From Oryzibacter oryziterrae (GTDB lineage: Bacteria > Pseudomonadota > Alphaproteobacteria > Rhizobiales > Pleomorphomonadaceae): 64,000 bases of DNA. Shown piece by piece: positions 41,920-51,705 of this stretch. The stretch covers positions 1 through 64,000 of the forward strand of contig NZ_JAKJIC010000015.1 of NCBI RefSeq assembly GCF_021864535.1, given 5' to 3'. How positions within the stretch are numbered: the stretch's first letter is position 1; the number at the start of each line of letters is the position of its first letter. A program made the position numbers and the translations under genes. A model generated the notes under the pieces. The model saw only the letters and a list, made by a program, of their open reading frames with translations. It was not told where the DNA came from and ran no database searches.

Positions 41920-42784
41920 CCCAGCCCCCATCCTCGTCGTCGCCAATCCGGTGGCCGGCAGCTTTCGCCACCGCCACCTCATGCGCCTCGCCGAGCGACT
42001 GGACCGGCTGGGGCGACGCTCCGACATCTGGCTGACGCGCTATCCGGGCGAACTCACCGAGATCGCCGAGAGCCTGCCCGACAGCGTGCGCACGCTGGTG
42101 GTAGGCGGCGGCGACGGCTCGATCAACGAGGCGATCACCGGGCTGCTGCGGCGCAAGGGTCACGTGCCCGACCTCTCCATCCTGCCTTTCGGCACGGCCA
42201 ATGTGCTGGCCCATGAACTCGGCCTGCCGTTTTCGCCGGAGCGTCTGGCCGACCGCATCGCCAAGGGCCGCACCAAGCCGCTCAATCTCGGCATGGCCGG
42301 CGAACGGCCGTTTGCGCTGATGGTCTCCGCCGGCTTCGACGCCGACGTGGTGCATGCGGTGGACGGGCCGACCAAGAAGCGCTGGGGCAAGCTCGCCTAT
42401 GCCTGGGCAGCGCTGAAGCTGGCGGTCGCCGGCGAAGGGCGTGACGTGACGGTGGAAGCCGACGGACAGGAAATCGTCTCGCGTCTGGCGGTGGTGACCA
42501 CCGCGCGCTTCTACGGCGGGCCGATGAAGATCACCCATGGCACCGACGTGACGCAGCCGGGGCTGCGGCTGGTGTCGCTCGCCGATGATCGGCCGCTGAC
42601 GCTGGCCAAAGCTGCGGTGGCGCTGGGATTGGGCCGGCTCGACCGGCTGAAGGCGGTGACCGATCGCGATGTGAGCGAGATTCGCTTTTCCGGCGACGGC
42701 GTGCTGATGCAGATCGACGGCGACCGGATGAAGGCGTCGGAAGCGGTGATCCGGGCCGGGCGGGTGCTGTCGGTGATCGCGTGA
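41909..42784 (+). CDS. Diacylglycerol kinase-family lipid kinase
   Basis: The 291-residue protein has the DAGK catalytic fold: NPVAGSFRH near the N-terminus, the nucleotide loop [16 protein letters not shown] (about 64-79), [16 protein letters not shown] and the C-terminal beta-sandwich with [17 protein letters not shown]. It phosphorylates a lipid such as diacylglycerol or sphingoid base at the inner membrane face; the exact lipid is unknown. The start lies inside the end of rnhA. Confidence 0.9.
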   Translation: MNYNPAPILVVANPVAGSFRHRHLMRLAERLDRLGRRSDIWLTRYPGELTEIAESLPDSVRTLVVGGGDGSINEAITGLLRRKGHVPDLSILPFGTANVLAHELGLPFSPERLADRIAKGRTKPLNLGMAGERPFALMVSAGFDADVVHAVDGPTKKRWGKLAYAWAALKLAVAGEGRDVTVEADGQEIVSRLAVVTTARFYGGPMKITHGTDVTQPGLRLVSLADDRPLTLAKAAVALGLGRLDRLKAVTDRDVSEIRFSGDGVLMQIDGDRMKASEAVIRAGRVLSVIA

Positions 42785-42817
42785 GGGGCAGAGGCTGCAA
42801 AGGCAGTCGCGGCGAAG

Positions 42818-42945
42818 ACCGGTGACCGTTTCCCCGAGAGGGGTAACCGTCACCCTGTCCACAACGGAAAACCCGAACGATTTCCGCCGCTTCCCACACT
42901 AAGGCTGACAGTTACGCCGGCTTTGCCGTCGAAACAGTCGCCGGC
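42818..42945. repeat. REPIN-like repeat, family B, copy 3
   Basis: Left hairpin ACCGGTGACCGTTTCC...GGTAACCGTCACC and right inverted hairpin TGACAGTTACG...GAAACAGTCGCCGGC flank a spacer containing CGGAAAACCCGAACG, the reverse of the spacer in copy 2. It lies between convergent genes. Confidence 0.8.
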
Positions 42946-43002
42946 ATTCGCGGTGCATGGCTAGACGGCCCCTACCCGATGGAGCAGAGGCCGCCTCGCA
43001 AA

Positions 43003-43485
43003 TCAGAGCTTTTCGAGGATGCTCGGGGCGGCCGAACAGGTGGCCTGGCCGGGGTTTTCCTCGACGTCGATGGTCTTGACCACGCCGTCCTCGATGATGG
43101 CGGCATAGCGGGTCGAGCGGATGCCGAGGCCGCCGGCGGTCAGGTCGAGATCGGCGCCGATCGCCTTGGCGAAGACGGCCGAGCCATCGGCCAGGAACAG
43201 CACCTTGCCGGAGGCATTGGCGGACTTTTCCCAGGCGTTCATGACGAAGACGTCGTTGACCGAGGTGAAGGCGATGAAGTCCACACCCTTGGCCTTGAGG
43301 GCATCGGCGCTGTTGACGAAGCCCGGCAGGTGGTTCTTGTCGCAGGTGGGGGTGAAGGCGCCGGGCACGGCCACGAGAATCGCCTTCTTGCCGGCAAAGA
43401 GTTCGCCCGTGGAGACTTCCTTGACGCCGTCGGCGGTCATGGTCTTGAACTTGACGTCGGGCAGCTTATCGCCTGCAGCAATCAT
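43003..43485 (-). CDS. Peroxiredoxin, Prx5 type
   Basis: This 160-residue thiol peroxidase reduces hydrogen peroxide and organic peroxides in the cytoplasm. The peroxidatic cysteine is Cys48 in PGAFTPTCDKNHLPG; Cys150 in QATCSAAPSILEKL may be the resolving residue, as in atypical 2-Cys Prx5 proteins, with glutaredoxin as possible reductant. GSAVFAKAIGADLDL and RSTRYAAIIEDG are subfamily marks. I chose the ATG at 43485, with AAGGA upstream, over an earlier in-frame start. Confidence 0.94.
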   Translation of the reverse strand: MIAAGDKLPDVKFKTMTADGVKEVSTGELFAGKKAILVAVPGAFTPTCDKNHLPGFVNSADALKAKGVDFIAFTSVNDVFVMNAWEKSANASGKVLFLADGSAVFAKAIGADLDLTAGGLGIRSTRYAAIIEDGVVKTIDVEENPGQATCSAAPSILEKL

Positions 43486-43539
43486 GGTCCTATCCTTCCA
43501 TTGGTGTCGGATGCACACTTCATACGTGCTTGGGAACGC

Positions 43540-44352
43540 TCAGTCGAGCGTTATCGGTGCGTCCCAGGACCGGGTCTTGCCCACGACGACAAAGCGCAGG
43601 ACGACGCCGGCGGGATCCTTGGCGGCGCTCGATCCCGAGAGCGCCACCTTGTAGAGGCGACGGCCATCGGCGCTGCCGACCGGTTCGGGCGGGGAGGCAT
43701 ACCAGTCGTCGGTGCCGGTGACGAATAGATCCAGGAAGTCGCCATCGTCGGCGACGGAGACGGTGAGGCTGGCCAAGGTGCTGGCGGCGTCGAGGCTCCT
43801 GGAAGCCAGGGTCACGCGCTTGTCCTCGGCGCGGGCGGGCACGGGCACACGGGCCGCGGCGGCGGCGATGTCGGCCGTCGCAGTGGCGTCAGCGGCCATA
43901 TCAGGGGCGAGATCGACGGCGGCGTCCGCCTCGGCGGGCACGCAGACCTCGGCACAGAGGCCATATTGCAGGTGGACCGACAGGGTCACCGTGTCGCCGG
44001 GGCTGGTCGGGGTAACCGTGAGCGGCAGCACAAGACGGCCGGTGTAGACCATGGAGGTGTTCACGCCATCGAAGTAGCGCTCGGGCGCGGGATAGGCGAC
44101 GACGGCGTTCTGGACATTGGAGCTCGCCGCAAAATCAAACTGCGGCGGAATGCCGGCGTCGCCGGGATTTTCCCAATAGGTGTGCCAGCCCTGGGGGATG
44201 TCGATGACGAGGCCAGCGCGATAGCTGCCATCGGCAGCCGGCGGACCGGCGGCGATCAGCGAGACGTTGGCTTCGGGGATGGCAGGCTGGGCGGCGGCGG
44301 CAGGCAAGGAAAATGCAATCAAGGCAATGAATGGGGCAGACAAGCTGTTCAT
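43540..44352 (-). CDS. DsbD N-terminal-domain-like periplasmic protein
   Basis: The 270-residue protein has a signal peptide (about 1-20) and a single DsbD alpha-like domain (about 25-160: GWHTYWENPGDAGIPPQF, MVYTGRLVLPLTVTP, LQYGLCAEVCVPAEA). CxxxC in LCAEVCVP is the site that shuttles electrons in DsbD. The membrane and thioredoxin-like domains of DsbD are missing, so it probably works with a separate membrane reductant transporter such as CcdA. It lies 54 bases downstream of the peroxiredoxin gene start on the same strand. Confidence 0.87.
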   Translation of the reverse strand: MNSLSAPFIALIAFSLPAAAAQPAIPEANVSLIAAGPPAADGSYRAGLVIDIPQGWHTYWENPGDAGIPPQFDFAASSNVQNAVVAYPAPERYFDGVNTSMVYTGRLVLPLTVTPTSPGDTVTLSVHLQYGLCAEVCVPAEADAAVDLAPDMAADATATADIAAAAARVPVPARAEDKRVTLASRSLDAASTLASLTVSVADDGDFLDLFVTGTDDWYASPPEPVGSADGRRLYKVALSGSSAAKDPAGVVLRFVVVGKTRSWDAPITLD

Positions 44353-44460
44353 ATGGATCTACTCATGAACGAAGCGGAATTTCATCCGGCGATATTGCCT
44401 TGAAACGCGCGCCTGTCGCATCATATTGGCGTGAGGGGCGCAAGAAAAAGTACTCTGAAG

Positions 44461-45054
44461 ATGGGAAGCAGCCAACGATCCTTTCTTGATGGCAAGCTGC
44501 TGATTGCCATGCCGAGCCTGGAGGAAGGCAATTTCTCCCGGAGCGTGGTTTATGTCTGCGCCCACTCGGCCGAAGGTGCGATGGGGCTGATCATCAACAA
44601 GCCCCTGAGCCATCTGTCCTTCACCGACCTGCTGATGCAGCTGGACATCATCGACACCGACCAGCCGATCCGCCTGCCGACCACGGCACGCGGCATGCGC
44701 GTACATCGCGGCGGGCCGGTGGACACCGGACGCGGCTTCGTGCTGCACAGCTCCGACTATCACCTTGAGAGCGCGACGCTGCCGATTTCCGAGCAGCTGT
44801 CGCTGACCGCAACGCTGGAAGTGCTGCGCGCGATCGCCGAGGGACGCGGACCGGAGCGGGCGCTGCTGACGCTCGGCTATGCCGGCTGGGCGCCGGGGCA
44901 GCTGGAAAGCGAGATCCAGGCCAATGGCTGGCTGGTGACCGAGGCCGACCCACGCCTGATCTTCGAGACCGATGACGACAGCCGCTACAAGAAAGCGCTG
45001 GCGACATTGGGGATCGACATGGCGAGCCTGTCGCCGGTGGCCGGGCGGGCGTGA
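44461..45054 (+). CDS. YqgE/AlgH family protein
   Basis: The 197-residue protein matches the YqgE family: [58 protein letters not shown] and [21 protein letters not shown]. Members are widespread and of uncertain function, perhaps in transcription control. I chose the ATG at 44461, which directly precedes the conserved domain; a GTG ten codons upstream (44431) is possible. It is divergent from the DsbD-like gene. Confidence 0.92.
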   Translation: MGSSQRSFLDGKLLIAMPSLEEGNFSRSVVYVCAHSAEGAMGLIINKPLSHLSFTDLLMQLDIIDTDQPIRLPTTARGMRVHRGGPVDTGRGFVLHSSDYHLESATLPISEQLSLTATLEVLRAIAEGRGPERALLTLGYAGWAPGQLESEIQANGWLVTEADPRLIFETDDDSRYKKALATLGIDMASLSPVAGRA

Positions 45055-45083
45055 TACTCGGGCTGGGAGGTTGCCGAGACCGA

Positions 45084-46367
45084 TCAGCTCCCCGCCTTTT
45101 CGCGCTCCACGGCGCGCCAGCCGATGTCGCGGCGGCAGAAACCATCCGGCCAGATCACCTGATCGACGGCGGCATAGGCACGCGCCTGTGCTTGGGCGAC
45201 CGAGGTACCACGGGCGGTGATGGCCAGCACGCGGCCACCATTGGCAACGAGGGCGCCGTCCTTGAGGGCGGTGCCGGCGTGGAAGACGTCAACGTTGGGC
45301 AGCGCGGCGACGGCCTCGAGGCCATCGATGCGGCCGCCCTTGGCGTAGGCGCCGGGATAGCCCTTCGACGCAAGAACGACGGTGAGCGCGGTGGCCGAAT
45401 CGAATTCGGCGGAGAGGCCTTCAAGCTTGCCGTCGACGGCGGCGAGCATCAGGGCGAGCAGGTCGGATTTGAGGCGCGGCAGCACCACCTCGGTTTCCGG
45501 ATCGCCGAAGCGGACGTTGTATTCGATGAGCTTGGGACCGTCGGCCTCGATCATCAGGCCGGCGAAGAGGATACCGACGAAGGGCGTGCCGCGCTTGGCG
45601 AGACAGGCGACGGTGGGACGGACGATCTCGGCCATGATGCGTTCGGCCATGGCGGCATCGACCACCGGGGCGGGCGAATAGGCGCCCATGCCGCCGGTGT
45701 TGGGACCGGTGTCGCCGTCGCCGACGCGCTTGTGATCCTGCGCGGCGGCGAGCGGCAGCACATGCGTGCCGTCGGAGATGGCAAAGAAGCTGGCTTCCTC
45801 GCCCACCAGCAGGTCCTCGATCACCACTTCGGCGCCGGCGTCGCCAAAGGCGCCGTCGAAGCAGGCGTCGACGGCTTCGAGCGCTTCGTCCAGCGTGGCG
45901 GCTACGACCACGCCCTTGCCGGCGGCGAGACCGTCAGCCTTGACGACGATGGGCGCGCCGCGACTTTGCAGATAGGCGCGGGCCGAGGCAGCATCAGCAA
46001 AGCGACCGTAGGCGGCGGTGGGGATGCCGGCCTCGGTGCACAGTTCCTTGGTGAAGGCCTTGGAGCCTTCAAGGCGAGCCGGCTCCTTGCGGGGACCGAA
46101 GGCCTTGATGCCGGCGGCGGCGAGATCGTCGACCAGACCGGCAACCAGCGGCGCCTCGGGGCCGACGACGACGAAATCGACGGCATTGGCACGGGCGAAG
46201 GCGATGACCGCCGGATGATCGGCCGGATCGAGGCTCACGCGCTCGGCAATGGCACCGATGCCGGCGTTGCCGGGTGCGACGCTGAGACGGGTCAGAAGCG
46301 GCGAACGGCGCAGCGCTGCGGCGATGGCATGCTCGCGGCCGCCGGACCCGATCAGAAGAACATGCAT
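45084..46367 (-). CDS. purD: Phosphoribosylamine-glycine ligase
   Basis: The 427-residue ATP-grasp enzyme joins glycine to phosphoribosylamine in step two of purine synthesis. [18 protein letters not shown] at the N-terminus, [20 protein letters not shown], the ATP-grasp segments ([25 protein letters not shown]) and [17 protein letters not shown] are all intact. It is encoded alone and converges with the YqgE gene. Confidence 0.96.
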   Translation of the reverse strand: MHVLLIGSGGREHAIAAALRRSPLLTRLSVAPGNAGIGAIAERVSLDPADHPAVIAFARANAVDFVVVGPEAPLVAGLVDDLAAAGIKAFGPRKEPARLEGSKAFTKELCTEAGIPTAAYGRFADAASARAYLQSRGAPIVVKADGLAAGKGVVVAATLDEALEAVDACFDGAFGDAGAEVVIEDLLVGEEASFFAISDGTHVLPLAAAQDHKRVGDGDTGPNTGGMGAYSPAPVVDAAMAERIMAEIVRPTVACLAKRGTPFVGILFAGLMIEADGPKLIEYNVRFGDPETEVVLPRLKSDLLALMLAAVDGKLEGLSAEFDSATALTVVLASKGYPGAYAKGGRIDGLEAVAALPNVDVFHAGTALKDGALVANGGRVLAITARGTSVAQAQARAYAAVDQVIWPDGFCRRDIGWRAVEREKAGS

Positions 46368-46575
46368 GGAGGTGCCTCGACGCTGGAGCTATTTGAGCTG
46401 CGCCATTAGCACAGTGGCAGCCGTCGGTGAAGTCCTGCGCCGTTGTTTCCGAAGGCGTTGACGCGCAACAATTTCAGGTGGAAAAATGAAGGCGGCACCC
46501 GTTTCCAGGTCCGCCTTCCGATCTTGTCCACGGGAGGGGCCGAAGCAACCTGTCCGCAGCTCACGGATTCAACTT

Positions 46576-47301
46576 ATGCAGACGCCGCCCAAAAATCAAT
46601 TAATTCCGAGACCGACACCGGACCAAGTTGTGCGCCTGGAAACGGTGATGCAACCCCAGCGAATATCTCGCTATCTCCCCGCAGCAGAATTTGATCGATC
46701 GGCCGCCTTCGAAATGTATCTGTGGAACTGTGAGCTATCAGAGGCGTTCTACATTCCTCTGCATTTTGCCGAAATCATCATTCGCAATGCCATTCACAAC
46801 GCTCTCCTCAATCGGCTCGGCGAGAGTTGGTTTGAGCACCAGACCTTTCTCAAGGTAATTGATCCCCGATTTCGATCAGAGCTGGAAATCGCGATTGATG
46901 ATGAGAGGGAGCAACATGGAAGCGCAACGAACAGCCATCATATTGCGTCGGCACTGACATTCGGCTTTTGGGAGCACCTGACCACCAAGCGCTTTGACCG
47001 CATGATCTGGTCGAAGGGAATACGCTACAACTTCCCCAATGCCCATCATCTTCGACGCAGAGAAGACCTTCAACGACACATCGAAAGCATAAGAAGATGG
47101 CGAAACAGAATCGCTCACCATCGCGCGATCTTCGACAAGGAGCCGGTCAAGAAACATCAGGAGATCGTAGAGGTAATCAATTGGGTGTGCACGGAGAGTG
47201 CGAGCTGGGTCAACTCAGCCAGCCGCGTTATGCAAACCATCGCATCTCGCCCCACTCCCCCCTCGCGCCGTAAAGCCGAAGGCGCTACAACGGCACCATG
47301 A
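46576..47301 (+). CDS. Abi-family protein with HEPN RNase motif
   Basis: The 241-residue protein resembles AbiD/AbiF-type Abi proteins: a helical N-terminal half with ALFEMYLWNCELSEAFY-like pattern and EIIIRNAIHNAL, and a C-terminal SIRRWRNRIAHHRAIFD holding Arg176-x4-His181, the Rx4-6H motif of HEPN ribonucleases. Members act as abortive-infection toxins or RNA-cleaving effectors. Base composition is clearly lower in G+C than the flanking genes, suggesting transfer. I chose the ATG at 46576; an ATG 30 codons upstream reads non-protein-like sequence. It overlaps the ubiA start by four bases. No antitoxin is adjacent. Confidence 0.75.
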   Translation: MQTPPKNQLIPRPTPDQVVRLETVMQPQRISRYLPAAEFDRSAAFEMYLWNCELSEAFYIPLHFAEIIIRNAIHNALLNRLGESWFEHQTFLKVIDPRFRSELEIAIDDEREQHGSATNSHHIASALTFGFWEHLTTKRFDRMIWSKGIRYNFPNAHHLRRREDLQRHIESIRRWRNRIAHHRAIFDKEPVKKHQEIVEVINWVCTESASWVNSASRVMQTIASRPTPPSRRKAEGATTAP

Positions 47302-48242
47302 GCACGTCCGATCCCCATGCCTCCTCCATTCCCGATGCCCAGTCCGGCAATTGGGTGGATCGCTTTCTGCCCGCTTGGGTGAAGCCCTATGCCCAGCTTG
47401 CCCGCTGGGATCGACCGATCGGCTGGCGGCTGCTATTGCCGCCGTGCTGGTGGTCACTGGCGCTGGCGAGCGGCGTACATGGTGACCGCTTTCCCTCGCC
47501 GCTCTATCTCCTGCTGTTCCTCATGGGGGCGGTGGTGATGCGCGGGGCGGGCTGCACCTATAACGACATTCTCGATCGCGACATCGACGCGCAGGTGGCC
47601 CGCACGCGGGCGCGCCCCATTCCCTCGGGGCGGGTGAGCGCCAAGGCGGCGGCGGCGTTCATGGTGGCACAGGCGCTGGTCGGGCTCGGCATCCTCTTGT
47701 GCTTCAACCCGTTTTCGGTGCTGCTGGGCATCGCCTCGCTCATTCCGGTGGCGATCTATCCGTTCATGAAGCGCATCACCAACTATCCGCAGGTGATGCT
47801 GGGCCTGGCCTTTTCCTGGGGCGGGCTGATGGGCTGGGCGGTGGTGTTCGGCGACCTGTCGCTGCCGGCCGTGCTCATCTATGTGGCGTCGGTGCTGTGG
47901 ACGATCGGCTATGACACGATCTATGCCCATCAGGACCGCGAAGACGACGCGCTGATCGGCATGGGCTCGACGGCGCAGGCCTTTGCCGAGACCACGCCGA
48001 AGCTGCTCACGGTCTGCTACGGGCTGGCGGTGGTGCTGATCGGCGGCGCGATGGTGGACGCCCAATGCGGCTTTGCCGCCTTTGTCGGTCTTGCCGCCTT
48101 CGCCCGCCACCTGTTCTGGCAGGTGGAGCGCTTCGACAAGGACAACCCGGATCTCTGCCTGATGCTGTTCAAGTCGAACCGCTGGGCCGGCTGGCTGCTG
48201 TTCGCAGGGCTGGTGGCGGACGGCTATCTGCGCAACATGTGA
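47298..48242 (+). CDS. ubiA: 4-Hydroxybenzoate polyprenyltransferase
   Basis: The 314-residue inner-membrane enzyme attaches a polyprenyl chain to 4-hydroxybenzoate in ubiquinone synthesis. Both Mg-diphosphate motifs are present: NDILDRDIDAQVART and DTIYAHQDREDD, within a multi-helix protein. PIPSGRVS follows the first motif as usual. Its ATG overlaps the stop of the Abi gene, which is odd for an essential core gene behind a mobile-type gene; it may also have its own promoter inside the Abi gene. Confidence 0.94.
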   Translation: MSTSDPHASSIPDAQSGNWVDRFLPAWVKPYAQLARWDRPIGWRLLLPPCWWSLALASGVHGDRFPSPLYLLLFLMGAVVMRGAGCTYNDILDRDIDAQVARTRARPIPSGRVSAKAAAAFMVAQALVGLGILLCFNPFSVLLGIASLIPVAIYPFMKRITNYPQVMLGLAFSWGGLMGWAVVFGDLSLPAVLIYVASVLWTIGYDTIYAHQDREDDALIGMGSTAQAFAETTPKLLTVCYGLAVVLIGGAMVDAQCGFAAFVGLAAFARHLFWQVERFDKDNPDLCLMLFKSNRWAGWLLFAGLVADGYLRNM

Positions 48243-48312
48243 GGGGTGCCGGATGCGGCGCACCCGGCTTTTGCTGGTGGTCAGCTCACGTCATTTTCGA
48301 TGACGCTCGGTA

Positions 48313-48876
48313 TCACTCGTAGGAAATGATCTCGCGGCAGCCGCGCAGGACCGGCATCTCACCGGTCTGACCGACCTTGCGGCGCATCAGGAAGCGCGGA
48401 CGGCGGCTGGCCGTGGCGCCGTGGCTGCGGCGCGGCACCGGAGCACCGATCTCGACGCTGGCACGGGGACCGACCTGTTCGGCGGCGCCGTCGCGTTCGA
48501 TCAGCAGCATGGGCAGATGCAGACGATCCGACCAGCCCTGCCAGTCGGCGGCGGCGATCTCCATGTTGCGGGTGACCGTGAGCGGCACGGACAGCGCCGG
48601 GTCGTGGTGGTGAAGCTCGACGTGAGCGGTGAGGTCGCCGTCGGCGTCCGTCGCAAGACGTACCGCAACGCCCTGGAAGGCTTCGAAAGGCAAGCTCAGG
48701 GTCAAGGGCAGTCCGGACAGACGGCGCTTCATGACGATGCCGCCATCGTCCATGTAGAGGCTGGCCTCCTGGGCCTGCCGCCCCTTCTCGTCAACTTCGA
48801 CTGACCAGCGGGCTGGAAGGCTGGACGGATCCAGTCGCATCTGCCCGCCTGAACTTGCCAGAGTGGCTCCTGTCAT
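48313..48876 (-). CDS. DUF6101-like protein
   Basis: The 187-residue soluble protein has MRLDPSSLPARWSVEVDEKG near the start, a beta-rich middle (LSGLPLTLSLPFEAFQGVAVRL) and a basic end (ASRRPRFLMRRKVGQTG, GCREIISYE), the layout I associate with a Hyphomicrobiales family of unknown function (DUF6101). No catalytic residues can be named. I chose the ATG at 48876 over a GTG 23 codons upstream (48945). Confidence 0.75.
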   Translation of the reverse strand: MTGATLASSGGQMRLDPSSLPARWSVEVDEKGRQAQEASLYMDDGGIVMKRRLSGLPLTLSLPFEAFQGVAVRLATDADGDLTAHVELHHHDPALSVPLTVTRNMEIAAADWQGWSDRLHLPMLLIERDGAAEQVGPRASVEIGAPVPRRSHGATASRRPRFLMRRKVGQTGEMPVLRGCREIISYE

Positions 48877-49218
48877 CTCCGACGCCTCTTCAAACTCAAT
48901 TTGCACATCCCTGTCGGGCCAGGCGTCGTTTTGGTTTGATCGCACCCGGTCCCGAACAGTCCTGAGGCTAAGGGATGACCAGTCGTTGGCCGATTAAGGG
49001 ATTGGGTAAATTTTCTGTGGACTTTCAAGAGGGTTAGCGGAGTCTGAAGTCCGGCTTCACTTAAAAGGGCCAAGCTTCCACCAGGTCGCAAACGATCAAT
49101 TGATCAGCATGCGTCCTTTTTGTGCCGCAAATGTCGAGGAAGTCCCGGCATTGGACCTTGTCGTTGCCGCGCCCACCACCTAAACACAAACTCAGCGTTA
49201 CAGTGGATTCTCCTTGTC
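48877..49218. other. Divergent intergenic region, DUF6101-like / pmbA
   Basis: This 342-base region must contain two promoters. A GATCAATTGATC palindrome lies at 49094-49105. No RNA gene, repeat family or credible small gene was found. Confidence 0.4.
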
Positions 49219-50562
49219 ATGAGCGAACTTGTCGATCTTCAAGCCCTGACCGAAATGGCCGACCGTCTGGTCAAGGCGGCGCTGGCGGCGGGCGCTGATG
49301 CCGCCGATGCCGTCTCGGCGCGATCGGTCAATCAGGTCGTGTCGGTGCTGAAGGGCAACGTGGAAAAGGTCACGCATTCGGAGAATGACGAGTTCGGCCT
49401 CCGCGTCTTCGTCGGCGACCGCAACGCGACGATCTCCGCTACCCTGGGCGCCGACGTCAAGGAACTGGCGGCGCGGGCGGTGACCATGGCCAAGATCGCC
49501 ACGCCCGATCCCTTTGCGGGCCTTGCCGACAAGCTGAGACTGACCCACGACTTCCCCGACCTCGATCTTCTGGACGAGACGCCGGTGAGTTCGGCCGATC
49601 TGGTGATCCGTGGCCGCGCCCTCGAGGCGGCGGCGATGGACGTGCCGGGCGTCACCAACATTACCGGCGCTTCGGCCTATTGGGCGCGCGGCGGTGCGGC
49701 GCTGGTCACCTCGCACGGCTTTGCCGGAGCCTATGAGACGTCGAGCCATGGCCATTCGGTGGCCGCCATCGCCGGATCCGGCACGTCGATGGAGCGTGAC
49801 TGGGACTCCTCGGGCAAGTCGCATCTCAGCGATCTCGAAGACGCGACGCTGGTTGGCCGCCGGGCCGGCGAGCGGGCCGTGCGGCGGCTCAATCCGCGGC
49901 AGGTGAGCACGCAGCAGGCGACGATCGTCTATGATCCGCGCGTGGCGACCAGCATTCTCGGGGCGCTCTCCGGCGCGATCTCGGGCAGCTCGATCGCACG
50001 CGGCTCGTCCTTCCTGAAGTCCAAGCTCGGCCAGCGGGTGCTGAGCCCGAGCATCCGCATCACCGACGATCCCTTACGTCCGCGCGGGCCGGGGTCGCGC
50101 CCCTTCGACGGCGAGGGGCTCGCTTCGGTGGCGCTCGACATCATCAGCGACGGCGTGCTGAACTGCTGGCTGCTCGACAGCGCCACAGCGCGCGAACTGG
50201 GGCTCGCATCCAACGGCCGCGCGGCGCGCGGCAGTGGCGCACCGGGACCGGGCGCCACCAACATGCTGCTGCATCCGGGTGAGCAGAGCCCCGACGAACT
50301 GATCAAGGCGATCGGCACCGGCCTCTACGTGACCGACTTCATCGGCCATGGCGCCAATCTCGTCACCGGCGACTATTCGCGCGGCGCTTCGGGCTTCTGG
50401 ATCGAAGACGGCGAGCTGGCCTATCCGGTTGCCGAAATCACCGTGGCGGGCAATCTCGCGGACATGTTCCAGCGGATCACGCCGGCCAACGACATCGAGT
50501 TCCGCAGCGCCTTCACGGCGCCGACGCTTGCCATCGAGGGGCTGACCATTGCCGGACGCTGA
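49219..50562 (+). CDS. pmbA: PmbA/TldE, TldD-partner protein
   Basis: The 447-residue protein is the non-metal-binding partner of the TldD/TldE protease, involved in peptide maturation and degradation of unfolded peptides. It has ARSVNQVVSVLKGNVEKVTHSENDEFGLRVFVG, RDWDSSGKSH, the GHGANLVTGDYSRGASGFWIEDGE region and a beta-rich core; the HExxxH metal site is absent, as expected. The TldD partner is encoded at 60134-61558. It begins a run of genes that continues into lipid A synthesis. Confidence 0.94.
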   Translation: MSELVDLQALTEMADRLVKAALAAGADAADAVSARSVNQVVSVLKGNVEKVTHSENDEFGLRVFVGDRNATISATLGADVKELAARAVTMAKIATPDPFAGLADKLRLTHDFPDLDLLDETPVSSADLVIRGRALEAAAMDVPGVTNITGASAYWARGGAALVTSHGFAGAYETSSHGHSVAAIAGSGTSMERDWDSSGKSHLSDLEDATLVGRRAGERAVRRLNPRQVSTQQATIVYDPRVATSILGALSGAISGSSIARGSSFLKSKLGQRVLSPSIRITDDPLRPRGPGSRPFDGEGLASVALDIISDGVLNCWLLDSATARELGLASNGRAARGSGAPGPGATNMLLHPGEQSPDELIKAIGTGLYVTDFIGHGANLVTGDYSRGASGFWIEDGELAYPVAEITVAGNLADMFQRITPANDIEFRSAFTAPTLAIEGLTIAGR

Positions 50563-51343
50563 CGGGCGCCAGCCCGATGCCGATCTTCAGTTGCTGGTGA
50601 GCGCCGCGGAAACGGCGGCCTATCTGGCACTGTCCTATTTCCGGCAGGATCCCAAGGTCTGGCACAAGGACAATGCGTCGCCGGTGAGCGAGGCCGACTA
50701 TGCGGTCGACCACTTGCTCAAGGAAACGCTGCTGGCGGCGCGGCCCGACTATGGCTGGCTGTCGGAGGAGACTGAGGACGATCCGGCGCGGCTCGCCTGC
50801 CGGCGGGTGTTCGTGGTCGACCCCATCGACGGCACGCGCGGCTTTCTGGCCGGCTCGGACGAATGGACGATCTCGCTCGCCGTGGTGGAAGACGGTGCCC
50901 CCAAGGCGGCGGTGCTGATCCAGCCGACAGCGGCGCGTATTTTCACGGCGACGGCCGATGGCGGCGCCTATGTGGGCGGGCAGCCGCTGGCCATCATCCG
51001 CGTGCCCGAAATTGCTGACGCGCGGGTGGCCGGACCGACGGCGCTGATGACACGCCTGCGCAAGGCGGTGCCGACGGTGCGCGACGGCGGCTATGTCGCC
51101 TCGCTGGCGCTGAGGATTGCGCTCGTGGCTGACGGGCGGCTCGACCTCGCCTTCGCCCGGCCCAACGCCCATGACTGGGACATTGCGGCGGCACATCTGA
51201 TCCTGACCGAGGCCGGCGGCACGCTGATGGCTGCAAACGGCGCCGACATCAGGTACAATCTGGCGGTGACGACCCATCCGGGGCTGATCGCCGGCAGCGA
51301 CATGCTGGCAAGGCAGGCCCTTGACCAGCTGGGTCCTTTTTGA
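50549..51343 (+). CDS. Inositol monophosphatase/CysQ-family phosphatase
   Basis: This 264-residue metal-dependent phosphatase has EADYAVDHLLKE, WLSEETEDD, the metal site VDPIDGTRGFLAG and the C-terminal HDWDIAAAHLILTEAGG. These residues fit 3'(2'),5'-bisphosphate nucleotidase (CysQ) or histidinol/inositol phosphatase members; the exact substrate is open. The start is TTG at 50549, with GAGG seven bases upstream and a 14-base overlap with pmbA; a later GTG is an alternative. Confidence 0.9.
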   Translation: MPDADGRQPDADLQLLVSAAETAAYLALSYFRQDPKVWHKDNASPVSEADYAVDHLLKETLLAARPDYGWLSEETEDDPARLACRRVFVVDPIDGTRGFLAGSDEWTISLAVVEDGAPKAAVLIQPTAARIFTATADGGAYVGGQPLAIIRVPEIADARVAGPTALMTRLRKAVPTVRDGGYVASLALRIALVADGRLDLAFARPNAHDWDIAAAHLILTEAGGTLMAANGADIRYNLAVTTHPGLIAGSDMLARQALDQLGPF

Positions 51344-51362
51344 CGCGTGAACGGGAGCTTTC

Positions 51363-51599
51363 ATGACGACTGAAGTCACTTCGAAACAACTGATCCACAT
51401 GGTCATCGGCGGCGAGATGAAGTCGCTCGACTCGGTCGAGTTTTCCAATCTCAACGCGGTCGATATCGTCGGCCTCTTCCCGAGCTATGCCGAAGCCTAT
51501 TCGGCCTGGAAGCAGAAGGCACAGGCGACCGTCGATCAGGCGCAGACGCGGTATTTCATCGTCCACCTGCATCGTCTGCTCGATCCGGCGCAGAACTGA
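51363..51599 (+). CDS. DUF4170-like small protein
   Basis: The 78-residue protein has KQLIHMVIGGEMKSLDSVEF, a central LFPSYAEAYSAWKQKAQATVDQAQ helix and a final YFIVHLHRLLDP strand, matching a short alphaproteobacterial family (DUF4170). Function unknown. GGGAG lies eight bases before the ATG. In related genomes it sits at this place between a CysQ-like phosphatase gene and the lipid A cluster. Confidence 0.88.
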   Translation: MTTEVTSKQLIHMVIGGEMKSLDSVEFSNLNAVDIVGLFPSYAEAYSAWKQKAQATVDQAQTRYFIVHLHRLLDPAQN

Positions 51600-51705
51600 G
51601 CTCCTTCAGCGCACCTGACTTGTCCTCTTCAGACCGGGATCTCTGGACGAACAGACTTCGGCGCACTAGACATTGCGCCGAATACATTTGCTTTGGGCGG
51701 CTTGG

